From Magicicada septendecula (taxonomy: Eukaryota; Arthropoda; Insecta; Hemiptera; Cicadidae): 64,000 bases of DNA. Both the position numbers and the translations under genes were made by a program. The stretch spans positions 237,732,343-237,796,342 of the forward strand of contig CM068372.1 of assembly GCA_034769895.1 (NCBI GenBank), written 5' to 3'. The notes under the pieces were generated by a model, which had not been told where the DNA came from, searched no databases, and saw only the letters and a list, made by a program, of their open reading frames with translations. Position 1 is the stretch's first letter, and the number at the start of each line of letters is the position of its first letter. Positions 49,575-60,538 of the stretch are shown here, in pieces.

Positions 49575-52500
49575 ATCCAATATTATGGGGTAACTGGACG
49601 AAAAAATAGACATGACGAAGACGGGACAGTGACATTGAGAACAAATAATTATCTCAAGGATACTAGGGAGGAATTGTTAGAAGAGAGACATAATATAATT
49701 GAAAATAATAATAATGGGAATAATGGAATAGTACAGATTAAGGCAGATATAAATGGAATAGATGCAACATTACTAATTGATACAGGATCGAACGTATCGT
49801 TAATAGACAGCGTAGAGTTAGAAACAATTAAACAGAATAGTAATCTACCCATACCCACTCTGCCTATAAATAACATTATACTAGTCGGAGCGACGGGAAG
49901 GCAGAATAAATCTATAAAAAAGCAGGTGTCGTTAGAGATGACCAGTAATGGTATAACACTGCCAATAGGACTATTAGTAGCGAACAACTTACCCATGAAT
50001 ATTTTAATAGGATGTGATATACTTAGGCCATACAAAGCGATAATAAATTTAGACAGCAAGGTAATAACGCTAAAGACGAAAGAGGGAATTTGGACCACTA
50101 AGTTAATTGATACCCAAGGAAATAGTACAAGTAATGCACATTATCAGGCCATTGTAAATCATTATTATTGTGCCGATCGACCACTAAATATGCCCTTATA
50201 TCAGGAGGATAACCCAGAATTATGGTTAGAGAAATTGGAAGAAATAAGGGAATTCCAAAGGACAAAAACAAAGGGTCAGATTAGCGAAGCACAGGCCGAA
50301 CGATTGATTACAGTGTATAATAATTACCGACATATCTTTTCAAATGCTCCGGGCAAGGTCAAAAATTATCAATGCACTATCAAATTTAAAACCCCTGTAG
50401 AGTTCAATAAAAAATCATATCCGATTGCTTACTCACTAAAAAATGAAGTTAGGGAGGAACTGAACAGGATGATAGAGGACGACATAATTGAATATAGTCA
50501 TTCGCCCTATACTAGCCCAATCATAGCTCTTCCGAAAAAGAATGGACAGGTGCGAATATGCCTCGATGCTAGGGAGATTAACAAGATGATTGTTAACGAC
50601 CGCACATCCCCTGGGGAGATAGAAGAAATACTAAAAAAGTTTCACGGGACAAAATATATAAGTTCATGGGCTACTGGCAGGTAGAACTCCATCCAGATAG
50701 TAGGAAATATATGGCATTCATATTTGAAGGCAGAAACTATCAATTCAAGCGATTACCCTTTGGTTTAATTAATTCAGTGGCGGTATTTGTAAAAATAATG
50801 GACAGGATATTGGGACAGGAAGTGCTGAAATTTACGACAGTATACGTCGACGATTTACTGGTAACTTCAGCTAATTGGGATGACCATTGCAATAGGGTTG
50901 AACAGGTATTAGAGAAGCTATCCGAGAATAATATTACCCTCAAATTAGATAAGTCCCAGTTTATTGCAAACGAGGTAAAATTTTTAGGTTTTAATTTAAC
51001 CGAGCAAGGGATTACTCCATCCAGAGAGAAAGTAGAGGGAATACAGAAGTTCCCCACCCCAAAAAACAGGAAACAGCTTCAATCATTTTTAGGAATCTGT
51101 AATTATTACAGGAAGTTTCGGTCCAATTATTCAGAACTAACTGCCAGGTTTCAAAAGCAGTTATCAGCAAAAGACAAATGGACTTGGGGACCAGAGCAAG
51201 ATGGAGTGCTCAATCTGATAAAGGAGAAATTTTTAGAAGCAGTTATGTTACATCACCCCGACTTTACGAAGCCATTTTTTCTAAATTGCGATGCCAGTAA
51301 TGTAAGTTTAGGTGCAGCCTTATATCAGGAAGATCAGGATGGAAACCATTTAGTGATTAGCTTCGCCAGCCGCGTGCTGAACAGTTGCGAACGAAACTAC
51401 AATACCACAGAAAAAGAGTTATTGAGTGTAGTTTTCACATGCGGTAAATTTCGTACATACATATTAGGATACCCCATCACGGTTAGGAGTGATCACAAGT
51501 CAATCTCGTTTTTAAAACATTGCAAGCTAAATCATGGAAGGCTGACGAGATGGGTTTTGGCCTTACAGGAATATAATATCACGTGGGAGTATATACCAGG
51601 CAAGCAAAACATAGCAGCCGACGTTCTATCCCGCATCAATTTACAAAACCAGACATTTGACGGCGAAAAAGAACAAATAGCGAAGGTATATCATATCATT
51701 AAAAGCAGGGAGGATTTGAAAAATATTTTAAAAGATGTGAAGGCACAACAAGAGGCTGACTCAAAATTAGGAAATATTAGGAAAAGGGTACTGGAAGGCG
51801 ATGAAGTTATAAATAAATATTACTGTATACACGATGGTACTTTGTTTATAAGGAACACCCCACACCAAGAGAGTTGGAAGTTAGTAATCCCACCAGGGAT
51901 AGATAGGCCACTAATTATTGATTATCACGATAGATACGGACACATGGGTGCCCTCAAGGTAAGGAAAGCGTTGGAAGAACAGGTATACATCAAAGGGATT
52001 AATAAAAAGGTGCAACAGGCGATACGGTCATGTGATATTTGTCAGAAGGTAAAATGTAATAACGAGAGAAAGGAAGGGGTTATGATACCCATAACATCTA
52101 CCGAAAAATTAGAAAAGGTATTTCTTGATATCTGTGGACCATTTCCACGCAGCGGTGTAAGGCACAGGTATAAGTTCATCGTAATTATTTTTGACCATTT
52201 TAGCAAATATACTAAGCTTTATCCGATAACTAGGGCTACGACAAAGAAAATTATAGAAATTATAATAGAAAGATATTTAATGGAAGTAGGCAAACCACAT
52301 TCTATAATTACAGACCACGACACCCAGTTTAAGGGGAAGGTATGGAAAGAGAATCTTATAGAACACGGAATAAAGACGTATAAGACATCCGTGTATCACC
52401 CAAATAGTAATCCAGCCGAGAGAGTGTTGAGGGAAGTAGGACGGTTGTTGAGGACCTACTGCCATGATGAACAGAAGAGATGGCATGAATACTTAGCGTC

Positions 52501-52921
52501 AACAGAGGACTTTCTCAATTTATCCTATCACAATACAATAGAGGAGTCACCGTACACAGTTATGTTCGAAAGACCCCCACCCCGGGAAATAAAGGAGATT
52601 ATTAGTTTTCCCAGTGAACCTGAATACCAACTTGAAGGAACCAAATTTTATAATAGAATACTAGAAAAAACAGAACAACAACGAAAGAAGTATGTTCAGT
52701 CCCAACCAAAGGCTATTAAGTATAAAGTAGGAGAAAAGGTGTTAATCCGGAATAGAGAATTGCCCAGTACTATACAAGGTATAACAAAAAAATTATTACT
52801 TTTATATACAGGACCTTTTATAATTACGAAAGATAAGGAAAACAATACATACGAGGTAACAGACACTATCAATAATAAAATAAAGGGTACATATAATGAA
52901 GAAGGTACCATGAATGAATAA
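49530..52921 (+). pseudogene. gypsy pol: protease, RT, RNase H, integrase (one frame break)
   Basis: Part 1 (to 50684) has the aspartic protease ATLLIDTGSNVSLID (about 49765) and the RT start SPYTSPIIALPKKNGQVRIC, then LDAREINKM. At about 50668 the frame changes exactly at RT motif A: after KYISS the usual LDLxSGYWQ is reduced so that only GYWQVEL remains in the second frame, removing the catalytic Asp. Part 2 (50666-52921) has TVYVDDLLV (RT motif C, about 50836), the RNase H start FLNCDASNVSLGAALYQ (about 51283), the integrase zinc region (H-xx-RYGHMG then SCDICQKVKC, about 51930-52060), integrase core VFLDICGPF, IITDHDTQFKG and NSNPAERVLREVG (D, D, E), and a C-terminal domain ending near 52880. 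Apart from the break, pol is complete. Confidence 0.88.
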
Positions 52922-53790
52922 AAAATACAAGTCAACGTAAATTTACCAACTTACCCGTACTTAGAGAAGGAATAGAATATTATTAATAAATACAAATACG
53001 AGAAGGACACCTTCCACCAAAGGCAAAAATATATATATAAAATATAAATTTATTTCCAACAGCCAAGTCAACGTAAATTTACCAACTTACCCGTACTTAA
53101 AAAAGGAGAGAAAGGAATAGAATATTATTAATAAATACAAATACGAGAAGGACACCTTCCACCAAAGGCAAAAATATATATGTAAAATATAAATTTATTT
53201 CCAACAGCCAAGTCAACGTTAATTTACCAACTTACCCGTACTTAGAGAAGGAGAGAAGGAAAGGAGGAAAGACATAATTTACTACGTTATTCAAATTAAT
53301 TAAATAAATTATTGAACAATCAAATAACAATTGATATTACTAAGGAGGAGAAATACTGTCATATAATTGATACTAAAAGGAAATGATAATTGAAAAAAAA
53401 AGGGAAACAGTGTGTTACATAAGGAGGTGATGATGAATTTATAAATATAGCTATTTTAAAAGATAATTTTACCTGCGGAGAACAGTATATTAATATAATT
53501 GAGAAATAATCAGAAGAGATTAAGAAAGAGAATTTATGTGTAGGAGCCTATGATCTTTGAAAATGAATTTTATTATTATTATTATTTGTTGCGAAGGTGC
53601 AATTTATAAGATCGTCTTATATATTTTCTGGACAGAGATGTGTTTCCTCTGATTTCAGTGGTTATAGTTAGGGAACGGCGGAGAATGGATTGCCAATGGG
53701 GCCCCTCTGACTCCGAACCCGCTATAAAAGTTAGGGAATTGTTAGGGAGTTATAAAGTATCAAAGATTAAATAATTAACAACAAGGTAAA
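52922..53790 (+). other. gypsy 3' UTR with about 140-bp tandem repeats
   Basis: After the pol stop, a unit of about 138-145 bp starting AGTCAACGTAAATTTACCAA recurs at about 52930, 53066 and 53210 (2.3 copies). It contains GAGAAGGACACCTTCCACCA, itself a hairpin (GGACACC/ GGTGTCC-like core). The rest is AT-rich. No env-like ORF was found. The PLE2 insertion begins at about 53790. Confidence 0.75.
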
Positions 53791-53848
53791 TATATAAATA
53801 TAATAGATATTTACCATATATCCGTCGTGCGATTTCGTTTTTCTCGTC

Positions 53849-53888
53849 TTATGACGCGTTTCGGCAACGAATTGCCATCTTCAGAAAT
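53849..53888 (-). ncRNA. Hammerhead-like motif, PLE2-left
   Basis: Minus strand: CTGAAGA, T, stem II GGCAA-TTCG-TTGCC, GAAAC-GC-GTC. Identical to the PLE2-right motif. Confidence 0.4.
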
Positions 53889-54402
53889 CTTAATCACTCA
53901 TAAGAGATCGTTAAAAAATTAAAAACACTAAAATCATTACAGTAAAAGTGCACTTTTACGACATTGGAAACTCACAGACGCGAACATGAAAGTTTATGTT
54001 TCTCGCGTGGGCAATATCGATCGACTGCTTTCGCGTGGACAATATCGATCAACTGATTCACTGTTTATATAGCCACTGATAAACCTGTTTTGCTTATTAT
54101 AGCCCGTATGTACTGAGACTTTCCATTTACCGGCGCCCGTGTGCAAGTATTGCCGTGTCGTACAATATGTTATGTGAAAACGTAAGTTTATCATTCAAGA
54201 CATAATCACTGTTGATTTTGACGGCTTTATATACTTCATATTCCTCAAGCGCGTCCATGTATTTTCCTTTCCTGCAGCAATGCAAGGGCTGGAAATTTGT
54301 CTCAAAATCACTGTAGTTATGATTACATAGTATCAGGTGCCTGGCAAAATAAGTGTTGTTTTATGTAATTGCCTTCTGGGAAGATGTTCGTTATATCTCT
54401 CT

Positions 54403-56171
54403 TCAAACGGTCTGCCTGTTTGGCCTATGTAGAACATGTCGCATGAGCTGCAATTCATCTTGTATACGCCGGTTCTTTTTCCTTTCTGGTATACTGTTTT
54501 TCCGGCTAAGAAGTCTCTGAATGTTGTTATTTGTACGGAAAGTTACAATTACATGGTGTTTCTTGAGTTCGTTAACTAGAATATTTGGTAAAATATTTGT
54601 GTAATCTGCAGATATGTATTTATTAACCGGAAGTGTGTTATCATTGTTCGACTTTTTTAATTTCTTCTCTTTGTGTTTACTTATTAATTTATCCACTAAT
54701 GAACTTTTATATCCGTTAGCCGCTGCTATGTGCTTGATGGTATTAACCTCTTCATTGTAATCTTTTTCGCTTAACGGTATAGTTAGCAATCTATGCACAA
54801 AACTATTGTAAGCTGCCATTTTATGCGAGGTGGGATGATATGAATCGGCATGAATTGTGATGTCCGTTGTTGTGGCCTTTCTATAGATTTTAAATTGAAG
54901 TTTTCCTTCGTTTTTTAAAATGGTTAAATCTAAGAAATTTAATTGATTTTCTTCTTCTATTTCAGATGTGAATTTAATCTTATGGTGTATGCTGTTTATG
55001 TGACTATTTAAGTTTTGTATTTGTCTTTTTGTTCCATTAAATATCATAAACGTATCATCGACGTATCTACAATAAAAAATGATTTTATTCTTGTATAATT
55101 TATTCGAAATTATGTTTATATTCTCATAATAATTTAAATATATATCAGCTAATAGTCCTGACAGTGGCGAACCCATAGCCAGACCGTCATCTTGTGTAAA
55201 AAACCCGTTGTCAAATGTAAAATAATTTTGTTCTAAGACGACCGTAAGTAGTTTTATAAGTTCGTTGATTTTTTGCATGCTAAGTTGAGCTACTTCCTTT
55301 AAATTGTTATTTACAATTTCTATAGTTTCCCTCACGGGGATATTAGTGTACAAATTAGTTACGTCTAATGATACCAATTTATATTGTGGTAGTATTTCTA
55401 TCTTTTTAAGTTTTTCAACAAACTCATAACTGTTCTTTATATTGTAATTATTTGCTATCCTGATATTATTCTTAATTAAAGTCACTAACAATTTAGCAGC
55501 TTTGTATCCGGGAGCTGTGGTGTAGTTTATTACTGGTCTGATTGGTGTACTTTCCTTGTGGATTTTAGGTAGTCCTGTGAATTTTGGTGCCGTGGCATTA
55601 ATTGGTTTTAAATATCTGCGTGTTTTCTCATCTAACAAAAAATTACATTGATTAATGGTGTTATTCAAAGTTTTTACATAAGCCTTTGTGGGATCCCGGT
55701 CTATTTTCTTAATATTATTATTATTTATGAAATCAAATACCTTTTGAGTATTTGGACGGAACCATTTAATCTTTTTATTGCAGCTTCAGCATTAACGACC
55801 TCATGGACAATTTCGTTTGTCGTATTAAATCTCGGTACATTATATTTCAGACCTTTATTAAGCGTGTTTATTTCTTGGTTAGTGAACTCTATGTTGGTTG
55901 TATTCGTTACACGTTCATAAAACACATGTTTACATTCTATTGGTCTATTTTCTTTTTTATGCTGCGTACGATATAAATTTAGTATTTTCTTATTATGGGT
56001 TAATACTTTATGATAAAAATAATTGGATATTAAAGCGTTAATTTTGATCATGATAACATCTATAACTGCAGGGTGAATTTCCTTTAACATTTCTAAATGC
56101 GCTTTATAAAGTTCCGTATTTAACCTATTTTTCTTTTTGTATAATTGTCTAATTTCTTGTGTTAACCACAT
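54403..56171 (-). pseudogene. PLE2 protein, left copy, broken
   Basis: N-terminal segment (56171-55725) begins MWLTQEIRQLYKKKNRLNTE and continues through QHKKENRPIECKHVFYERVT and NAEAAIKRLNG, a region missing from the right copy. After the internal deletion, the RT segment (55668-54403) has GLPKIHKESTPIRPVI, SLDVTNLYTNIP, DDGLAMGSPLSGLLADIYLN, CRYVDDTFMIFNG and HPTSHKMAAY. The added A in an A run near 54478 shifts the frame just before the endonuclease, whose sequence remains in another frame. The YVDD catalytic motif is intact. The upstream Lys/Arg-rich segment matches the N-terminal region of EN(+) PLEs. Confidence 0.85.
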
Positions 56172-56350
56172 TTTTTCTGCTATTTGTTTCGTCTTGAATT
56201 AAATTAAAAGCTGCAATTAAAAGATTAAATGGTTCCGTTGTACAGAATGAAGCAAGGGTTTTTATCAACAACAAACTCAATAACGCAATTAATAGTAATA
56301 AATGTAAAAGTCAAAACAATTTTTTAAAAAGTAAATATAAGCAGGATATC

Positions 56351-58075
56351 ATGAATCTTAAAACCATAAAAAGTAAACTTGAGAAAAATGATGCAATTAT
56401 AAGTAAGGCAGATAAGGGCGACACATTGGTGGTCATACAGAAAAGAGATTATACTCAAAAGGTATTTGATTTCATAAATAATAATAATATTAAGAAAATA
56501 GACCGTGATCCCTCAAAGGCTTATGTAAAAACTTTGAATAACACCATTAATCAATGTAATTTTTTGTTAGATGAGAAAACACGCAGATATTTAAAACCAA
56601 TTAATGCCACGGCACCAAAATTCACAGGACTACCTAAAATCCACAAGGAAAGTACACCAATCAGACCAGTAATAAACTACACCACAGCTCCCGGATACAA
56701 AGCTGCTAAATTGTTAGTGACTTTAATTAAGAATAATATCAGGATAGCAAATAATTACAATATAAAGAACAGTTATGAGTTTGTTGAAAAACTTAAAAAG
56801 ATAGAAATACTACCACAATATAAATTGGTATCATTAGACGTAACTAATTTGTACACTAATATCCCCGTGAGGGAAACTATAGAAATTGTAAATAACAATT
56901 TAAAGGAAGTAGCTCAACTTAGCATGCAAAAAATCAACGAACTTATAAAACTACTTACGGTCGTCTTAGAACAAAATTATTTTACATTTGACAACGGGTT
57001 TTTTACACAAGATGACGGTCTGGCTATGGGTTCGCCACTGTCAGGACTATTAGCTGATATATATTTAAATTATTATGAGAATATAAACATAATTTCGAAT
57101 AAATTATACAAGAATAAAATCATTTTTTATTGTAGATACGTCGATGATACGTTTATGATATTTAATGGAACAAAAAGACAAATACAAAACTTAAATAGTC
57201 ACATAAACAGCATACACCATAAGATTAAATTCACATCTGAAATAGAAGAAGAAAATCAATTAAATTTCTTAGATTTAACCATTTTAAAAAACGAAGGAAA
57301 ACTTCAATTTAAAATCTATAGAAAGGCCACAACAACGGACATCACAATTCATGCCGATTCATATCATCCCACCTCGCATAAAATGGCAGCTTACAATAGT
57401 TTTGTGCATAGATTGCTAACTATACCGTTAAGCGAAAAAGATTACAATGAAGAGGTTAATACCATCAAGCACATAGCAGCGGCTAACGGATATAAAAGTT
57501 CATTAGTGGATAAATTAATAAGTAAACACAAAGAGAAGAAATTAAAAAAGTCGAACAATGATAACACACTTCCGGTTAATAAATACATATCTGCAGATTA
57601 CACAAATATTTTACCAAATATTCTAGTTAACGAACTCAAGAAACACCATGTAATTGTAACTTTCCGTACAAATAACAACATTCAGAGACTTCTTAGCCGG
57701 AAAAACAGTATACCAGAAAGGAAAAGAACCGGCGTATACAAGATGAATTGCAGCTCATGCGACATGTTCTACATAGGCCAAACAGGCAGACCGTTTGAAG
57801 AGAGATATAACGAACATCTTCCCAGAAGGCAATTATATAAAACAATATCTAATTTTGCCAGGCACCTGATACTATGTAATCATAACTACAGTGATTTTGA
57901 GACAAATTTCCAGCCCTTGCATTGCTGCAGGAAAGGAAAATACATGGACGCGCTTGAGGAATATGAAGTATATAAAGCCGTCAAAATCAACAGTGATTAT
58001 GTCTTGAATGATAAACTTACGTTTTCACATAACATATTGTACGACACGGCAATACTTGCACACGGGCGCCGGTAA
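56351..58075 (+). CDS. PLE2 reverse transcriptase - GIY-YIG endonuclease, intact frame, N-truncated
   Basis: 574 residues from the first ATG; the same frame is open upstream to about 56205 (AAIKRLNGSVVQNEARVFIN), so the ATG is probably not the native start. Order: N-terminal segment SKADKGDTLVVIQKRDYTQK (about 17-36), RT fingers GLPKIHKESTPIRPVINY (about 94), motif A SLDVTNLYTNIP (about 161), GLAMGSPLSGLLADIYLNYY (about 220), motif C YVDD (about 262-265), NFLDLTI, thumb block HPTSHKMAAY, linker, then GIY-YIG nuclease TGVYKMNCSSCDMFYIGQTG (about 459) with ERYNEH and CxxC. PLE RTs are related to telomerase; the nuclease nicks target DNA. All recognisable catalytic motifs are present. Only the extreme N-terminus is absent. 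Confidence 0.92.
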   Translation: MNLKTIKSKLEKNDAIISKADKGDTLVVIQKRDYTQKVFDFINNNNIKKIDRDPSKAYVKTLNNTINQCNFLLDEKTRRYLKPINATAPKFTGLPKIHKESTPIRPVINYTTAPGYKAAKLLVTLIKNNIRIANNYNIKNSYEFVEKLKKIEILPQYKLVSLDVTNLYTNIPVRETIEIVNNNLKEVAQLSMQKINELIKLLTVVLEQNYFTFDNGFFTQDDGLAMGSPLSGLLADIYLNYYENINIISNKLYKNKIIFYCRYVDDTFMIFNGTKRQIQNLNSHINSIHHKIKFTSEIEEENQLNFLDLTILKNEGKLQFKIYRKATTTDITIHADSYHPTSHKMAAYNSFVHRLLTIPLSEKDYNEEVNTIKHIAAANGYKSSLVDKLISKHKEKKLKKSNNDNTLPVNKYISADYTNILPNILVNELKKHHVIVTFRTNNNIQRLLSRKNSIPERKRTGVYKMNCSSCDMFYIGQTGRPFEERYNEHLPRRQLYKTISNFARHLILCNHNYSDFETNFQPLHCCRKGKYMDALEEYEVYKAVKINSDYVLNDKLTFSHNILYDTAILAHGRR

Positions 58076-58313
58076 ATGGAAAGTCTCAGTACATACGGGC
58101 TATAATAAGCAAAACAGGTTTATCAGTGGCTATATAAACAGTGAATCAGTTGATCGATATTGTCCACGCGAAAGCAGTCGATCGATATTGCCCACGCGAG
58201 AAACATAAACTTTCATGTTCGCGTCTGTGAGTTTCCAATGTCGTAAAAGTGCACTTTTACTGTAATGATTTTAGTGTTTTTAATTTTTTAACGATCTCTT
58301 ATGAGTGATTAAG

Positions 58314-58355
58314 ATTTCTGAAGATGGCAATTCGTTGCCGAAACGCGTCATAAGA
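58314..58355 (+). ncRNA. Hammerhead-like motif, PLE2-right
   Basis: CTGAAGA (58318-58324), T, 5-bp stem II GGCAA/TTGCC with TTCG loop, GAAAC, stem III AC-GC-GT, C17. Core bases are canonical. The extra T before stem II and a weak stem I (T-A, then mismatch) depart from a functional single hammerhead. Confidence 0.4.
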
Positions 58356-58439
58356 CGAGAAAAACGAAATCGCACGACGGATATATGGTAAATATCTATT
58401 ATATTTATATATTTACCTTGTTGTTAATTATTTAATCTT

Positions 58440-60023
58440 TGATACTTTATAACTCCCTAACAATTCCCTAACTTTTATAGCGGGTTCGGAGTCAGAGGGG
58501 CCCCATTGGCAATCCATTCTCCGCCGTTCCCTAACTATAACCACTGAAATCAGAGGAAACACATCTCTGTCCAGAAAATATATAAGACGATCTTATAAAT
58601 TGCACCTTCGCAACAAATAATAATAATAATAAAATTCATTTTCAAAGATCATAGGCTCCTACACATAAATTCTCTTTCTTAATCTCTTCTGATTATTTCT
58701 CAATTATATTAATATACTGTTCTCCGCAGGTAAAATTATCTTTTAAAATAGCTATATTTATAAATTCATCATCACCTCCTTATGTAACACACTGTTTCCC
58801 TTTTTTTTTCAATTATCATTTCCTTTTAGTATCAATTATATGACAGTATTTCTCCTCCTTAGTAATATCAATTGTTATTTGATTGTTCAATAATTTATTT
58901 AATTAATTTGAATAACGTAGTAAATTATGTCTTTCCTCCTTTCCTTCTCTCCTTCTCTAAGTACGGGTAAGTTGGTAAATTAACGTTGACTTGGCTGTTG
59001 GAAATAAATTTATATTTTACATATATATTTTTGCCTTTGGTGGAAGGTGTCCTTCTCGTATTTGTATTTATTAATAATATTCTATTCCTTTCTCTCCTTT
59101 TTTAAGTACGGGTAAGTTGGTAAATTTACGTTGACTTGGCTGTTGGAAATAAATTTATATTTTATATATATATTTTTGCCTTTGGTGGAAGGTGTCCTTC
59201 TCGTATTTGTATTTATTAATAATATTCTATTCCTTCTCTAAGTACGGGTAAGTTGGTAAATTTACGTTGACTTGTATTTTTTATTCATTCATGGTACCTT
59301 CTTCATTATATGTACCCTTTATTTTATTATTGATAGTGTCTGTTACCTCGTATGTATTGTTTTCCTTATCTTTCGTAATTATAAAAGGTCCTGTATATAA
59401 AAGTAATAATTTTTTTGTTATACCTTGTATAGTACTGGGCAATTCTCTATTCCGGATTAACACCTTTTCTCCTACTTTATACTTAATAGCCTTTGGTTGG
59501 GACTGAACATACTTCTTTCGTTGTTGTTCTGTTTTTTCTAGTATTCTATTATAAAATTTGGTTCCTTCAAGTTGGTATTCAGGTTCACTGGGAAAACTAA
59601 TAATCTCCTTTATTTCCCGGGGTGGGGGTCTTTCGAACATAACTGTGTACGGTGACTCCTCTATTGTATTGTGATAGGATAAATTGAGAAAGTCCTCTGT
59701 TGACGCTAAGTATTCATGCCATCTCTTCTGTTCATCATGGCAGTAGGTCCTCAACAACCGTCCTACTTCCCTCAACACTCTCTCGGCTGGATTACTATTT
59801 GGGTGATACACGGATGTCTTATACGTCTTTATTCCGTGTTCTATAAGATTCTCTTTCCATACCTTCCCCTTAAACTGGGTGTCGTGGTCTGTAATTATAG
59901 AATGTGGTTTGCCTACTTCCATTAAATATCTTTCTATTATAATTTCTATAATTTTCTTTGTCGTAGCCCTAGTTATCGGATAAAGCTTAGTATATTTGCT
60001 AAAATGGTCAAAAATAATTACGA
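58440..60023 (-). pseudogene. Inverted copy of gypsy 3' UTR and integrase C-terminal part
   Basis: Minus-strand copy of 52177-53780. Its reading 60020-59281 encodes the integrase core from FIVIIFDHFSKYTKLYPITR through IITDHDTQFKG, NSNPAERVLREVG and the C-terminal domain, matching pol. The copy begins abruptly in the middle of the integrase core at 60023, after the first catalytic Asp. The extra N-terminal residues of the ORF reaching 60081 come from the adjoining PLE2 sequence and are not integrase. Confidence 0.9.
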
Positions 60024-60285
60024 TAAAATCGATATTGTCCACGCGAAAGCAGTCGATCGATATTGCCCACGCGAGAAACATAAACGTTCATGTTCGCGTC
60101 TGTGAGTTTCCAATGTCGTAAAAGTGCACTTTTACTGTAATGATTTTAGTGTTTTTAATTTTTTAACGATCTCTTATGAGTGATTAAGATTTCTGAAAAT
60201 GGCAATTCGTTGCCGAAACGCGTCATAAGACGAGAAAAACGAAGTCGCACGACGGATATATGGTAAATATCTATTATATTAATAT
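60024..60285 (+). mobile_element. PLE2 3'-terminal fragment at the duplication breakpoint
   Basis: Matches 58150-58405 of PLE2-right, from TCGATATTGTCCACGCGAAA to the GGATATATGGTAAATATCTA end. It is joined directly to truncated integrase at 60023/60024. It has its own substitutions (CTGAAAA for CTGAAGA, GAAGTCGC for GAAATCGC). It probably marks the 3' end of the originally inserted right PLE2 copy; gypsy 3' UTR resumes after it. Confidence 0.85.
60189..60226 (+). ncRNA. Hammerhead-like motif with core mutation
   Basis: Same as the PLE2 motif but CTGAAAA replaces CTGAAGA, changing the core G8 to A. In a true hammerhead this should abolish cleavage. Confidence 0.35.
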
Positions 60286-60538
60286 AAGCGACTTGGAGAC
60301 AACTAACCTAAAATGTATTATATTAACAAGGTAAAGGAAAGGAACAGGAGCTATGGTAAAGATTGAGACATGGATAAAGAGATGGTTTAATATATTAAAG
60401 GAGTAGTACAGGAATCTAATTATAATATAAAAGAATGAAATAATAATGAAGCTAATAAAAGCTTTATATAGAAATGATAATTTCACCAAAACTGAAGAAA
60501 TGTTTTTCCCAAATTATCAATTTTAACGAGGAGGCATA
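60286..60538 (+). other. Distal gypsy 3' UTR and polypurine tract
   Basis: Unique sequence between the PLE2 fragment and the 3' LTR. It ends AACGAGGAGGCA-TA directly before the LTR TGTAAC, so GAGGAGG (60528-60534 region) is a plausible polypurine tract for plus-strand priming. Not found in the inverted arm, which supports it being the original downstream part of the gypsy UTR. Confidence 0.6.

Larger units (their letters stand above)
53790..56200 (-). mobile_element. Penelope-like element PLE2, left copy
   Basis: Minus-strand PLE with its 3' end outwards at about 53790. It extends further 5' than the right copy (N-terminal region 55800-56195). It carries a deletion of about 205 bp relative to the right copy (junction near 55755) and a one-base A insertion in front of the GIY-YIG domain (near 54478), both frame-breaking. 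Otherwise near-identical to the right copy except for a cluster of substitutions at about 54340-54365. Confidence 0.88.
56205..58440 (+). mobile_element. Penelope-like element PLE2, right copy
   Basis: Head-to-head with the left copy; the junction is at about 56200. It lacks the N-terminal ~130 codons but has the 205-bp segment deleted from the left copy. It ends in the hammerhead-like motif and tail CGCACGACGGATATATGGTA. Beyond about 58440 the sequence continues as the inverted copy of the gypsy 3' UTR. Confidence 0.88.
52177..60023. repeat. Large inverted duplication (arms about 3.6 and 3.8 kb)
   Basis: Left arm 52177-55797 (gypsy integrase end, 3' UTR, PLE2-left) is the near-exact reverse complement of 56205-60023. 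The spacer 55798-56204 is the unique 5' part of PLE2-left. The arm-length difference is explained by the 205-bp deletion in the left PLE2. Arm-specific substitutions (about 54340-54365 against 57835-57870) and the one-base A indel show the arms are distinct sequences. Confidence 0.92.

Noticed and set aside
52922..53790. Search for an env gene after gypsy pol
   Set aside because: Only short tandem repeats and AT-rich sequence; no ORF with signal peptide or membrane segment.
53994..54194. Identical 66-codon ORFs at 53994-54194 and 58008-58208
   Set aside because: They lie across the PLE2 3' region in a different frame from the endonuclease and are duplicated only because the arms are.
52177..60023. 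Assembly artefact as the full explanation of the palindrome
   Set aside because: The arms differ by a 205-bp deletion, a one-base A indel and clustered substitutions, and a distinct PLE fragment ends the right arm. An artefact cannot be fully excluded without reads.
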